From assembly GCF_007785815.1 (NCBI RefSeq), contig NZ_VNIM01000034.1, positions 1 through 39,326 of the forward strand: a DNA stretch of 39,326 nucleotides. The letters are read 5' to 3'. Every line of letters begins with the position of its first letter. The first letter of the stretch is position 1. The notes under the pieces were generated by a model. That model was given only the letters and a program-made list of their open reading frames with translations, searched no databases and had not been told where the DNA came from. Positions 8,301 through 16,091 of the stretch are shown here, one piece after another. The stretch comes from Alterirhizorhabdus solaris. GTDB taxonomy: Bacteria; Pseudomonadota; Alphaproteobacteria; Sphingomonadales; Sphingomonadaceae. A program made the position numbers and the translations under genes.

Positions 8301-8593
8301 TGCGGCCGATCATCATGACCTCGCTCGCCTTCGTGCTCGGCATGGTGCCGCTGTTCCTCGCCAGCGGGGCCGGCGCCGCCAGCCGCCGCGCGGTGGGCAC
8401 GGGCGTGATGGGCGGGATGATTACCGCCACCATCCTCGGCATCTTCTTCATCCCGGTGTTCTACATCGCCGTGCGCCGCTGGCTTACCCGCAAACAGCCG
8501 CATGCCGCCGGCCATGCCGACAGCACGGCGGAAGACCCGCCGCGTACGCCACCGGGCAACCATGACACCCCAACGGCACCCGCCAATGCGTAA
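5387..8593 (+). CDS. RND efflux pump permease, HAE1 family (1068 aa)
   Basis: This is a proton-driven AcrB/MexB-type multidrug transporter of the inner membrane. It starts at GTG (IARFFIDRPVFAWV follows), the conserved N-terminal helix of the family. Proton-relay residues are present: the Asp pair 408-409 in GILVDDAIVVIENV (TM4) and Lys941 in GLAAKNAILIVEF (TM10). Other HAE1 landmarks are seen, such as the pore-domain stretch ELNGVEGFLYMSS and the loop GGFLPTEDQG. Length is slightly above the usual 1030-1050 because of a polar C-terminal tail after about residue 1035. No Shine-Dalgarno is evident. The start lies in a tandem duplication of TGATCGCCCGCT that also contains the adaptor stop, so translation probably depends on coupling. 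The stop overlaps the start of the channel gene. Confidence 0.96.
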   Translation: MIARFFIDRPVFAWVIALGIALAGLMALRVLPIENYPTVAPPSLTIGVTYPGADAQTLEQNATQIIEQELNGVEGFLYMSSTSQSNGTATITLTFKAGTDLDVAQTEVQNRLTRVEQRLPEEVRRQGILVNKASSGFLMIVALTSKSGTMSALELGNVANTQILDELRRVNGVGDLRLFGSEYAMRIWLDPDKLANFKLSAAEALAAVQEQNSQTAGGQIGDQPTAKGAEINATIVTQNRFTNPEQFENIILRANPDGSTVRLADVARVELGAQTYTSSNELNGRPMAGIAVQTVPGANALATAKGVTARLKELEKTLPADVAWSSPYDVTPFITASVDEVVKTLIEAMALVFVVMFLFLQNWRSTVIPTLVVPIALAGACLGLWLFGFSINVLSLFGMVLAIGILVDDAIVVIENVERIMAEEHLGPREATIKAMDQITGAIIGITLVLMAVFIPMAFFPGSTGGIYRQFSITLIVSIAFSALLALTLTPALCATLLKPHDPDKKPGRFAFATRFFDRFNGWFGRTTDRYQRRVGGMLKRPLRWLAVFLLLVGLTGFLFTRVPGGFLPTEDQGYLISVVQAPPGATLERTDEALTKMKAFYAKQPQVKDTVLVRGFSFFGQGQNAAMMFTVLHPWEERSGTENSATTLVGKAMQTLMAIPEAQIFTLSPPPIQELGNASGFTFKLQDREGNGNAALIAARNQLLGMASQSPVLAGVRPEGMEDAPQLRVLIDRVRARALGLAIADVNATLSIAFGSAYANDFNREGRVLRVLLQADAPFRMTPEDVLNLRVRNTTGEMVPFSAFTSASWESGPPQLQRYNGYSAATISGTPAPGRSTGEALAEMEKLAAKLPGGYTYEWTGTAFEEKAAGGQVAGLLGLSLVVVFLLLAALYESWTVPLAVLLVVPLGILGAVLFTMFRGMSADVYFNVGLITIIGLAAKNAILIVEFAIEREAEGDSVLDATMQAVKLRLRPIIMTSLAFVLGMVPLFLASGAGAASRRAVGTGVMGGMITATILGIFFIPVFYIAVRRWLTRKQPHAAGHADSTAEDPPRTPPGNHDTPTAPANA

Positions 8594-10052
8594 CATCGCC
8601 ATCCTGCTCGCCGCCACGGCGTTGTCCGCCTGTTCGCTGGCGCCGCCGCACACGCGCGGCCCGCTGCCGGTGGCGCCCGCCTACCAGGCGGAATATCGCC
8701 CGGAGATCGGCACCCGCCGCGCCACCGCGATCCCGTGGCGCACGTTCTTCACCGATCCCCGGTTGCAGGCGATCATCGCCATCGCGTTGCAGAACAACCG
8801 CGACCTCAAGGTCTCCGTCGCCCGTATCGCCGAGGCGCGCGGCCAGTACCGCATCCAGGGCGCGGACCGGCTGCCGACGCTCAATCTGGGCGGCAGCGCC
8901 ACGCGCAACCGTATCGGAGTCAATTCGCTGGGGGCGAACGGCATCGTCACCGGCACCGATGGCGGCACCACCGGCGGCGTCTCCGGCTTCACCTACAACC
9001 AGTATTCGGTGAACGTCGGGGTCTCCTCGTTCGAACTGGATTTCTGGGGCCGCGTCGCCAATCTCACTGCGGCGGCGCGGGCGAACTACCTGTCCACCGT
9101 GGTCGCCGAACGCGCTTTCCGCCTCTCGCTGATTCGCGACGTGGCGATGAACTATCTTCAGGCGCGCGAATATATCGAGCGGATCGAGATCGCCGAGGCG
9201 ACGGTCAAGAGCCGGATCGAGGGTCTGCGGATCGCCAAGCTGCGGCTCGATGCCGGCGTCACCTCCGCGCTCGATTACCGCCAGGCCGAAACGCTGCTGA
9301 CGCAGGCCGAAACCGCGCTCGCCGCCCTGCGCCTCCAGCTCGCGCAGACGCGCGATGCCGTGGCGGTGCTGCTCGGCCAGCCGATCCCGGCCGACCTGCC
9401 GCCCGCGCTTGCCACCGCCCAGCAACCGATCACGCGCGACATCGCGCCGGGCCTGCCCTCCGAGTTGCTCGACAACCGGCCCGATATCCTGTCCGCCGAG
9501 GAACAGTTGCGCGCCGCCCGCGCCAATGTTGGCGCCGCAAGGGCCGCCTTCTTCCCGTCGATCACGCTTACCGGCAGTGCCGGCTACACATCGTCGGCGC
9601 TGGGGGATCTGTTCAAGTCCGGCAGCTTCCTGTGGAACGTCGGCCCGTCGCTCAGCCTGCCGATCTTCGACTGGGGCCGCCGCGAGGGCAACCTCAGCGT
9701 GGCCCGCGCGCGTGCGGATATCGCGGTAGCGACCTACGAGAAGACGGTGCAGACCGCCTTCCAGGAAGTGGCCGATGCGCTCGCCGGCCGCCGTTACCTC
9801 GCCGAACAGGTCGAGGCGCAACAGCGCGCCACGCTCGCCCAGCGCAAACTGGCCGAACTGGCGCGCTCGCGGTACCGCAACGGCGTGGCGAACTATATCG
9901 AGGTGCTGGACGCCGAGCGTAACCTATTCGAGGCGGAACAGGCGCTCATCAGTGCCCGCCGCGCCGAGCTGGACAATCTGGTAAGTCTCTACATTGCGCT
10001 GGGCGGCGGCCTCGACGGCACGCCCGAACCGGCGCCGGTCGCCGCCCGCTGA
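8586..10052 (+). CDS. NodT-family outer-membrane efflux channel (488 aa)
   Basis: This TolC/OprM-like lipoprotein is the third part of the RND pump. The signal peptide ends in lipobox LSAC with lipidated Cys16. The protein then shows the two OEP repeats typical of the family: a first half with FFTDPRLQAIIAIALQNNRDLKV and ELDFWGRVANLTAAARANYL, and a second with NRPDILSAEEQLRAARANVGAA and LSLPIFDWGRREGNL. ATG 8586 overlaps the pump stop (ATGCGTAA), and this is the first Met with a proper lipoprotein signal. An in-frame ATG at 8562 would put charged residues before the signal. Length is normal. It ends 10 bases before a convergent small gene. With the two preceding genes it forms a full tripartite system. 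Confidence 0.94.
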   Translation: MRNIAILLAATALSACSLAPPHTRGPLPVAPAYQAEYRPEIGTRRATAIPWRTFFTDPRLQAIIAIALQNNRDLKVSVARIAEARGQYRIQGADRLPTLNLGGSATRNRIGVNSLGANGIVTGTDGGTTGGVSGFTYNQYSVNVGVSSFELDFWGRVANLTAAARANYLSTVVAERAFRLSLIRDVAMNYLQAREYIERIEIAEATVKSRIEGLRIAKLRLDAGVTSALDYRQAETLLTQAETALAALRLQLAQTRDAVAVLLGQPIPADLPPALATAQQPITRDIAPGLPSELLDNRPDILSAEEQLRAARANVGAARAAFFPSITLTGSAGYTSSALGDLFKSGSFLWNVGPSLSLPIFDWGRREGNLSVARARADIAVATYEKTVQTAFQEVADALAGRRYLAEQVEAQQRATLAQRKLAELARSRYRNGVANYIEVLDAERNLFEAEQALISARRAELDNLVSLYIALGGGLDGTPEPAPVAAR

Positions 10053-10062
10053 CGGTTCGGGC

Positions 10063-10386
10063 CTAGCGCCCGCGCCCCGCCTTCTTCATCGCTTTCGTGG
10101 TCGTCTTCGTGCCGGTCGTCGTTCCCGTCACCGCGGTGCCCGTGTCGGCATCGACTGTCGCGCCGCCATCTGCCGGCCGCGTCGGCGTATCGATCGAGCG
10201 GTTGACGACATTGCCGGTCGGCCCCTGATCGATCCCCGCATCCTGCGGTGCCGTCGTCGCGTCGACCGAGCCACGCAACGTGGGATCCTGCGACCCACCG
10301 CTCACCGCCGGATTGGGGCCGACCTGCGCCGTCGCCATCACCGGCGCGGCCAGCGCCATCAGGGTCAAAAGCTTGAAACCATTCAT
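10063..10386 (-). CDS. Small exported protein, function unknown (107 aa)
   Basis: A cleavable signal peptide (KLLTLMALAAPVMATA, likely cut after residue 20) is followed by a low-complexity mature region rich in Thr, Gly, Asp and Ala. The region ends in a basic tail (KTTTKAMKKAGRGR). There are no Cys and no recognisable domain. A good ribosome site (AGGAGA) precedes the ATG. It lies 51 bases downstream of aroC in the same direction and may be read from that operon. Disordered exported proteins of this style are common in sphingomonads. A role in the envelope or periplasm is inference only. Confidence 0.65.
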   Translation of the reverse strand: MNGFKLLTLMALAAPVMATAQVGPNPAVSGGSQDPTLRGSVDATTAPQDAGIDQGPTGNVVNRSIDTPTRPADGGATVDADTGTAVTGTTTGTKTTTKAMKKAGRGR

Positions 10387-10437
10387 GTTCGTCTCTCCTG
10401 TTACGCCCGGTTCAACGAGCGGCGACAGGATAGGATG

Positions 10438-11514
10438 CTACGCCCCGCCCACCTGCGCGCGGTGCAGCAGCTTCTGGTCGGCCAGCACCAGCGCCACCAT
10501 CGCCTCCACCACCGGCGCGGCGCGGATGCCGACGCACGGATCGTGGCGGCCCTTGGTACGGATCTCGGCGGCGGCACCATCGCGATCGATCGTCGGCACC
10601 GGCGTCAGGATCGAGGAGGTCGGTTTCAGCGCCACGCGCAGCACCACTGGCTGACCGGTCGCGATACCGCCGGCAATGCCGCCGGCATGGTTCGCCTCGA
10701 ACAGCGGACGCCCCTCACCGCCCGGCCGCATCGCATCGGCGTTGGTCTCGCCGGTCAGCCGGGCGGCGGCGAAACCGTCGCCGATCTCAACGCCCTTCAC
10801 CGCGTTGATGCTCATGCAGGCCGCCGCCAGTTCGCTGTCCAGCTTGGCATAGAGCGGCGCACCCCAACCGGCCGGCACCCCCTCGGCGACGCATTCGATC
10901 ACCGCGCCGAGGCTCGATCCGGCCTTGCGCGCGGTATCCACCGCCTCGATCCAGCGCTCCACCGCGCCGGCATCGGGGCAGAAGAACGGGTTGCGGTCGA
11001 TCTCCGCATCGTCGAACGCCGCCCGGTCGATCGGATCGCCGCCCAGTTCGACCAGATAGGCGCGGATGCGGACCTCGGGGATCACCGCCCGCGCCACGCC
11101 GCCCGCCGCCACCCGCGCCGCCGTCTCGCGCGCGGAGGAACGGCCGCCGCCGCGATAGTCGCGGAAGCCGTATTTGGCGTCGTAAGCATAATCGGCGTGG
11201 CCGGGCCGATAGGCCTTGGCGACCTCCGAATAGTCCTTCGATCGCTGGTCGACGTTCTCGATCATCAGGCTGATCGGCGTACCGGTCGTCCGTCCCTCGA
11301 ACACGCCGGAGAGGATGCGCACCGTGTCCGGCTCCTGCCGCTGCGTGGTGAAGCGGCTGGTGCCGGGGCGGCGTTTGTCCAGCCACGGTTGCAGGTCGGC
11401 CTCACTCAGCGCCAGCCCGGGCGGGCAGCCGTCCACCACCGCGCCCAGCGCCGGTCCGTGCGATTCGCCCCAGGTGGTGAAGCGGAAGACGCGGCCGAAG
11501 GTGTTGAAGCTCAT
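10438..11514 (-). CDS. aroC: Chorismate synthase
   Basis: AroC removes phosphate from 5-enolpyruvylshikimate-3-phosphate to form chorismate with reduced FMN, the last step of the shikimate pathway in the cytoplasm. The start [20 protein letters not shown] carries the first family signature. Further signatures are [30 protein letters not shown] and the C-terminal KGRHDPCVG region. The 358-residue length is normal. A longer open frame upstream would overlap the GNAT gene out of frame; the true ATG at 11514 overlaps the GNAT stop (ATGA). It is the distal housekeeping gene of the dnaJ-like, yihY, fabI, GNAT, aroC run. Confidence 0.97.
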   Translation of the reverse strand: MSFNTFGRVFRFTTWGESHGPALGAVVDGCPPGLALSEADLQPWLDKRRPGTSRFTTQRQEPDTVRILSGVFEGRTTGTPISLMIENVDQRSKDYSEVAKAYRPGHADYAYDAKYGFRDYRGGGRSSARETAARVAAGGVARAVIPEVRIRAYLVELGGDPIDRAAFDDAEIDRNPFFCPDAGAVERWIEAVDTARKAGSSLGAVIECVAEGVPAGWGAPLYAKLDSELAAACMSINAVKGVEIGDGFAAARLTGETNADAMRPGGEGRPLFEANHAGGIAGGIATGQPVVLRVALKPTSSILTPVPTIDRDGAAAEIRTKGRHDPCVGIRAAPVVEAMVALVLADQKLLHRAQVGGA

Positions 11515-12062
11515 GCCTCGCTCTCCAGCCGGGCGAAGGCGGCGGCGTGCGTCGCGGCGCCACGTGGGCCGCACGGCACCAGTCCGCCCTGCAATGCCGC
11601 CGCCATCAGATACGGCCCGGCGTAGGGCGAGGCATAGCCCGCCGCCAGCGCCGGATCGAAGCCGAAACGAGCGTAGAAGGCGGGGTCGCCAAGCGCAAAG
11701 CACAGCACCACGCCGGCCGCCTCCAGCCGCTCCAGCCCGGCGCGGACCAGCGCCTCGCCGACCCCCTGCCCGCGCGCCGAGGCGATCACCGCCAGCGGGG
11801 CGAGCGCCACCGCCGGCACCGACACACCGTTCGATTCCACCGTCATCCGGCTGAACGCCACCATGCCCGTGACGGCGCGGCTTGCCTCATCCTCGGCAAC
11901 GAGCGCCAGCACCATGTCGCCATCGCCGCACAAGCGCATCACCAGCAGCGCCTCGTCCTCACGCGGGAAGGCGGCGCGTAGCAGCGCATCGACCGCCGGC
12001 ACGTCGGTCGCGGCGACGTCGCGGACGATTACGGTCGGGGCGGACGGCGAGGCGGGCGTCAT
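11511..12062 (-). CDS. GNAT-family N-acetyltransferase (183 aa)
   Basis: The fold uses acetyl-CoA to acetylate an amine. The acetyl-CoA loop is visible as [20 protein letters not shown] (motif Q/RxxGxG), preceded by the beta-4 strand [13 protein letters not shown] and followed by [18 protein letters not shown], a pattern typical of the YhbS-like predicted acetyltransferases. The substrate is unknown. The start ATG at 12062 overlaps the fabI stop (ATGA), and its own stop overlaps the aroC start, so it sits translationally coupled between two essential genes. A longer upstream frame lies inside fabI and was discarded. Confidence 0.88.
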   Translation of the reverse strand: MTPASPSAPTVIVRDVAATDVPAVDALLRAAFPREDEALLVMRLCGDGDMVLALVAEDEASRAVTGMVAFSRMTVESNGVSVPAVALAPLAVIASARGQGVGEALVRAGLERLEAAGVVLCFALGDPAFYARFGFDPALAAGYASPYAGPYLMAAALQGGLVPCGPRGAATHAAAFARLESEA

Positions 12063-12862
12063 GCCAGCGCGATGTCCGGGGCGTCCTCCGCCTTCATGCC
12101 GATCACGTTGTAGCCGGCATCGACATGGTGGATCTCGCCCGTCACCCCGCTCGCCAGATCGGACAGCAGATACACGCCGGCCCCGCCGACATCCTCGATC
12201 GTCACGTTGCGGCGCAAGGGCGCGTTCAGCTCGTTCCATTTCAGGATATAGCGGAAATCGCCGATGCCGCTGGCGGCCAGCGTCTTAATCGGTCCGGCGG
12301 AGATGGCGTTGACGCGGATGTTCTCGGGGCCGAGATCCATCGCCAGATATTTCACGCTGCTTTCCAGCCCGGCCTTGGCCACGCCCATCACGTTATAGTG
12401 CGGCACCACCTTCTCGGCACCGTAATAGCTCAACGTCAGGATCGAGCCACCGTCCGGCATCATCGCCCGCGCGCGACGGGTGACGGCGACGAACGAATAG
12501 ACCGAGATGTTCATCGTCAGCAGGAAGTTGTCGAGGCTGGTATCCACGTACAGCCCGCGCAGTTCGTTCTTGTCCGAAAAGCCGATGGCGTGGACGAGGA
12601 AGTCGATCGTCGGCCAGCGTTCCGCCAGCGTGGCGAAGGTGGCGTCGAGATCGGCCATGTCGCCGACATCGCAATCGATCAGGAAGTCGGACCCGACCTC
12701 GGCCGCCAGCGGGCGCACGCGCTTGGCCAGCGCCTCGCCCTGATGGCTGAACGCCATCTCGGCGCCCTGCGCATGCAGCGCCTTGGCGATGCCCCAGGCC
12801 AGCGACCGATCGTTCGCCAGCCCCATCACCAGACCGCGCTTGCCTGCCATCAGCCCAGCCAT
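12059..12862 (-). CDS. fabI: Enoyl-[acyl-carrier-protein] reductase
   Basis: FabI catalyses the NAD(P)H-dependent reduction of enoyl-ACP at the end of each round of type II fatty acid elongation and is the triclosan target. The nucleotide-binding segment KRGLVMGLANDRSLAWGIA is the FabI version of the Rossmann glycine motif. The active site Tyr156-x6-Lys163 is in PHYNVMGVAK, and Tyr146 is also present, matching E. coli numbering. The 267-residue length is normal. GAGGGAG provides a clear ribosome site ahead of the ATG. The gene follows yihY by 10 bases and overlaps the GNAT gene by four. Confidence 0.97.
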   Translation of the reverse strand: MAGLMAGKRGLVMGLANDRSLAWGIAKALHAQGAEMAFSHQGEALAKRVRPLAAEVGSDFLIDCDVGDMADLDATFATLAERWPTIDFLVHAIGFSDKNELRGLYVDTSLDNFLLTMNISVYSFVAVTRRARAMMPDGGSILTLSYYGAEKVVPHYNVMGVAKAGLESSVKYLAMDLGPENIRVNAISAGPIKTLAASGIGDFRYILKWNELNAPLRRNVTIEDVGGAGVYLLSDLASGVTGEIHHVDAGYNVIGMKAEDAPDIALA

Positions 12863-12872
12863 CTCAACTCCC

Positions 12873-13817
12873 TCAAGCCGTTACCGCCGGTTCCGTTACG
12901 CCAGGCGAGGGGGGTTCCGCCAGTGCCGCGTTCAGCTGCGCGCCGATCACGAGGCCGAAACCGACCAGCCAGAAGAAGAACAGCGCGATGATCGTGCCGG
13001 CCAGACCACCATAGGTCAGGTCGTACCCGCCCAGCAGCCCCAGCGCCCGGGGCAGCGCCATCGTCACCGACATCCACCACAGCGCGGTGAACACCGCGCC
13101 CGGCCACTTCGGGCAGTCGGACATGCGGTATTTGGACGGGGTGAGCGAATAGAACAGGATGTAGAGCGCCAGCGCCAGGATGGCGAGCGGCGCCAGCCGG
13201 CCGATGCCGATCCACCCGCCCAGATCGGCGGCGAACGGCAGCAGGCGATAGATGAACTGCTCGGCCGCCGTCAGCATCACCTGCGCGCTGAAGGCGGCGA
13301 GCGCGAGGATGACCGAGACGATGATCATCGCCGCCGAAGTGAGCCGATAATGCCAGAACGCCCGCGAATAGCCGGTGCCGTAGGCGCGGCGCAGGATATC
13401 GCGGATCGTCTCGATGAAGCTGCCGACCGTCCACAGCCCCACCAGCGCGCCCAGCCACAGCAGAGATCCGGTGCGCGCCAGCAACACGTCGTTGATCGGC
13501 TTGCGCAGCAGGTCGGCGACCGAGGAGGGGACGGTGCGCAGAAACGAATCGATCGCGCGCGCCGTATCCGGCCCGTGGCCGAAGAACTGCGCGAGCGCCG
13601 CCAGGATGATGAAGAACGGAAACAGCGTCAGCAGCGCCAGATAGGCCAGGTTGCCGGCGTGGATGAAGCCATCGGAATAGACGCCGACAACCACCCGCTT
13701 GATGACCGCGAACGCCTTGCTGCCCGGCCCGACGCGCTCGATCCCGCGGTCCAGACGGGTGCGCAGCGTGGCACGCTGTGCGCGCGCCTCCGGCGCCTCG
13801 GGGGAAACATCCTGCAT
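12873..13817 (-). CDS. YihY/BrkB-family inner-membrane protein (314 aa)
   Basis: The protein has about six hydrophobic helices and the family hallmarks: AGNLAYLALLTLFPFFIILAAL in the first helix, an amphipathic stretch VADLLRKPINDVL, LVGLWTVGSFIETIRDILRRAYG, and a final FFFWLVGFGLVIGAQLNAAL. The family was once labelled ribonuclease BN or virulence factor BrkB; those functions are not supported and the true role is unknown. ATG 13817 was chosen because the upstream extension overlaps the J-protein gene. It lies 7 bases downstream of that gene and 10 bases before fabI, so it is within the same transcription unit. Confidence 0.92.
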   Translation of the reverse strand: MQDVSPEAPEARAQRATLRTRLDRGIERVGPGSKAFAVIKRVVVGVYSDGFIHAGNLAYLALLTLFPFFIILAALAQFFGHGPDTARAIDSFLRTVPSSVADLLRKPINDVLLARTGSLLWLGALVGLWTVGSFIETIRDILRRAYGTGYSRAFWHYRLTSAAMIIVSVILALAAFSAQVMLTAAEQFIYRLLPFAADLGGWIGIGRLAPLAILALALYILFYSLTPSKYRMSDCPKWPGAVFTALWWMSVTMALPRALGLLGGYDLTYGGLAGTIIALFFFWLVGFGLVIGAQLNAALAEPPSPGVTEPAVTA

Positions 13818-13824
13818 CGGGAGG

Positions 13825-14775
13825 CTAGACGCCGAGCCCCGCCCTCGGGTTGCGTGTCGCCGCGCCTTCCCATTCCTCGACGAACGCCTGCAACGCGGCA
13901 TCGTCGGCCGGAATGTCGATCGCCAGCGTCACCAGCTGGTCGCCGCGCCCGCCATCCTTCCGGTGGAACCCGCGCCCCTTCAGCCGCAGCGTCTTGCCCG
14001 ATGTTGCGCCTTTCGGCACCGACAGCTTCACCGCGCCCTCCACGGTCGGCGTGGTCACGGCCGCACCCTTCACCGCCTCGTCCAGCCCGATCGGCAGGTC
14101 CAGCCGCACGTCGTCGCCGTCGCGCGTGAAGAAGCGGTGGGGGCGTATCTCGATCGTCAGGATCGCGTCGCCGGCCCCGCCCGCCCCCGCCTCGCCCTTG
14201 CCGGAAAGCCGCATCTGCGTGCCGTCCTCGACGCCGGCGGGCAGCTTGATGTCGATCGTCTTGCCGTCCGACAGCGTCACCCGCTGCGGCTTCAGCGCGG
14301 CCGCCTCCTCGAACGGCACGGACAGGCGGTAGGCCACGTTCGCGCCCTTGGGGGCAGGCCGCCGCGCGCCGCCGCCGCCGAACCCGGCATTGAATCCGCC
14401 GCCCCGACCGCCGCGCCCGCCGCCGAAGATCCCCTCGAAGATGTCGCCGAACTCACCGCCCTCACCACCGAACTCGAACCCCGGCTGGCCCGCGCGGCCA
14501 CCGTTCGGGCGAAAGCCGCCGCCCCCGCCGCCGAAGCCGAACGGCGCCTTGGGGTTGCCCTGCTCGTCGATCTCGCCGCGATCGTAGCGCGCGCGCTTGT
14601 CCTTGTCGGTCAGCAGATCGTAGGCCGCCGTCACGTCGGAAAAGCGTTCCGCCGCCTTGGGATTGTCCTGATTGCGATCGGGGTGCAGCTCCTTGGCGAG
14701 CTTGCGATACGCCTTCTTGATCGTCGCCTCGTCAGCGCCGCGTTCCACCCCGAGTTTCGAATAGATATCCGCCAT
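13825..14775 (-). CDS. J-domain co-chaperone, CbpA/DnaJ type B (316 aa)
   Basis: J-proteins deliver clients to DnaK and trigger its ATPase. Residues 1-67 form the J domain with HPD at 31-33 in ELHPDRNQ. Residues about 75-145 form a very long Gly/Phe-rich linker with repeated GGRG/GGGG runs. The C-terminal client-binding domains follow (GVEDGTQMRLSGKGEAG and a second FFTRDGDDVRLDLPI barrel). There is no CxxCxGxG zinc finger, so this is a class B, CbpA-like protein and not DnaJ itself. ATG 14775 (ADIYSKLGV follows) is preferred over the in-frame GTG six bases earlier. It is first in a run ending at aroC. Confidence 0.93.
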   Translation of the reverse strand: MADIYSKLGVERGADEATIKKAYRKLAKELHPDRNQDNPKAAERFSDVTAAYDLLTDKDKRARYDRGEIDEQGNPKAPFGFGGGGGGFRPNGGRAGQPGFEFGGEGGEFGDIFEGIFGGGRGGRGGGFNAGFGGGGARRPAPKGANVAYRLSVPFEEAAALKPQRVTLSDGKTIDIKLPAGVEDGTQMRLSGKGEAGAGGAGDAILTIEIRPHRFFTRDGDDVRLDLPIGLDEAVKGAAVTTPTVEGAVKLSVPKGATSGKTLRLKGRGFHRKDGGRGDQLVTLAIDIPADDAALQAFVEEWEGAATRNPRAGLGV

Positions 14776-14808
14776 GGCCACCCGTTACGCTGTCGTCGCG
14801 CGGATCGC

Positions 14809-14838
14809 CATCTGTTGCACATCCGCAACAGCCAGATG
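14809..14838. promoter_or_regulatory. Hairpin/dyad upstream of the J-protein gene
   Basis: CTGTTGC-N6-GCAACAG forms a perfect 7-bp stem, extended by CATCT/AGATG across a two-base bulge. It sits 34-63 bases upstream of the J-protein start, in the divergent space shared with the metallopeptidase gene. It is not a CIRCE element and I see no RpoH-type promoter. It could be a repressor site or leader hairpin. Confidence 0.35.
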
Positions 14839-14957
14839 TGCAGTCCGCCCGCCGAACGCAAGCCCCGACAGTCGCGTGATAATCTTACGCCAGAATGGCA
14901 CCGTTCGGGCAATGTGACGTTCAGCGGACCAACCCAGATCACAAGCGGGACAAACTC

Positions 14958-16079
14958 GTGACACCATTCTCCTGCCCGAACTGCGATCGCCTGGTCCATT
15001 TCGAGGTCCGCATATGCCCCGCCTGCCAATTCTCGCTGGGCTATGATCCGCGCGCTGGCGCCTTCCTGTTCCTCGGCGACAATCTCACGACATGGCGCGA
15101 CACTAACGGCGACGCGCACGAGGTGCAGGCATGCGCCAACAACGACGGCTACGAGGTATGCAACTGGCTGGTCGGGCTGGATGAGAACACCCCGTATTGC
15201 CGCGCCTGCCGGCACAACCGCACCATCCCCGACCTCTCGGTGGACACCGTGCCCGAACGCTGGGGCAAGGTGGAGGCGGCCAAGCGGCGGCTGTTCCACA
15301 CGCTGATGAAGATCGGCATCCCGCTGGAAACACAGGGCGAGGCCGCCGCCGCCGGGCTGGCGCAGGGGCTTGCCTTCGATCTGCTCTACGATCCTTCCGC
15401 CGAGACGATGGGGCAACCCCAGATCCTGACCGGGCACGATGGTGGCCTCGTCACGCTCAACCTGATCGAGGCCGACGATGTCGAGCGCGAGCGCGTCCGC
15501 CGCGCCATGGGCGAGCCGTATCGCACCCTGCTCGGCCATTTCCGTCACGAAGTGGGGCACCACTTCTGGTCCCGCCTGATTCAGTATGACCCCGATGAGG
15601 TCGCAGGCTTCCGCGAGGTGTTCGGCGATGAATCGCTCGATTACGCCACCGCGCTGCAGAACCATTACGGCAGCGGCAAGGTGTGGACCGACGACTACGT
15701 CAGCTTCTACGCCACCTCGCATCCGTGGGAGGATTTCGCCGAGACGTTCGCCCATCTGCTCCACATCATCGACACGCTGGCGACGATCGGCGGCTTCGGC
15801 GCCACGCTGGCCCCCTTCCCGGGGCCGGAGGCGCACCCCGGCGCGCTGGTCGACTTCGATCCGTACACCGCGCCGACCGACGCGCTGATCGCGCAGATCG
15901 TGCCCTTCTCGTTCGCGTTGAACGCGATCAACCGCAGCATGGGGCAGCCGGACCTGTACCCGTTCCATCTGTCACCGGTGATCGTGAGCAAGCTCGATTA
16001 CGTGAACCGGCTGGTGCAGCGCCATCGCGTGCAGCCGGCCAGCCCCACCACCGCCCCGGCGCCGGCACAAGCCGCCTGA
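14958..16079 (+). CDS. Zinc-ribbon zincin-like metallopeptidase (COG4307-type, 373 aa)
   Basis: The N-terminus carries a zinc ribbon (Cys6, Cys9, Cys20, Cys23: SCPNCD and CPACQF) and a second Cys set (59, 68, 81, 84). The catalytic zinc site is HEVGH at 197-201 within HFRHEVGHHFW, followed by a downstream acidic and aromatic region (SHPWEDFAETFAHLLHIIDTL) that likely supplies the third ligand. This is the 'putative zinc-binding peptidase' family; its substrate is unknown. The GTG at 14958 starts directly before TPFSCPNC, with GCGGGA as ribosome site. Earlier in-frame ATG codons give an unlikely extension. It converges on the transglutaminase operon with 12 bases between stops, a placement that suggests a link to that peptide-modifying cluster. 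Confidence 0.85.
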   Translation: MTPFSCPNCDRLVHFEVRICPACQFSLGYDPRAGAFLFLGDNLTTWRDTNGDAHEVQACANNDGYEVCNWLVGLDENTPYCRACRHNRTIPDLSVDTVPERWGKVEAAKRRLFHTLMKIGIPLETQGEAAAAGLAQGLAFDLLYDPSAETMGQPQILTGHDGGLVTLNLIEADDVERERVRRAMGEPYRTLLGHFRHEVGHHFWSRLIQYDPDEVAGFREVFGDESLDYATALQNHYGSGKVWTDDYVSFYATSHPWEDFAETFAHLLHIIDTLATIGGFGATLAPFPGPEAHPGALVDFDPYTAPTDALIAQIVPFSFALNAINRSMGQPDLYPFHLSPVIVSKLDYVNRLVQRHRVQPASPTTAPAPAQAA

Positions 16080-16091
16080 AGCGGTCGGCCG

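Noticed and set aside
5138-8653. Very long open frame antisense to the efflux pump
   Set aside because: It is a GC-rich shadow of the pump gene; its translation is His/Arg/Gly-rich with no domain, while the pump is unmistakable.
11514-11703. N-terminal extension of chorismate synthase
   Set aside because: The extension lies within the GNAT gene; the conserved AroC N-terminus starts at 11514 with an ATGA overlap.
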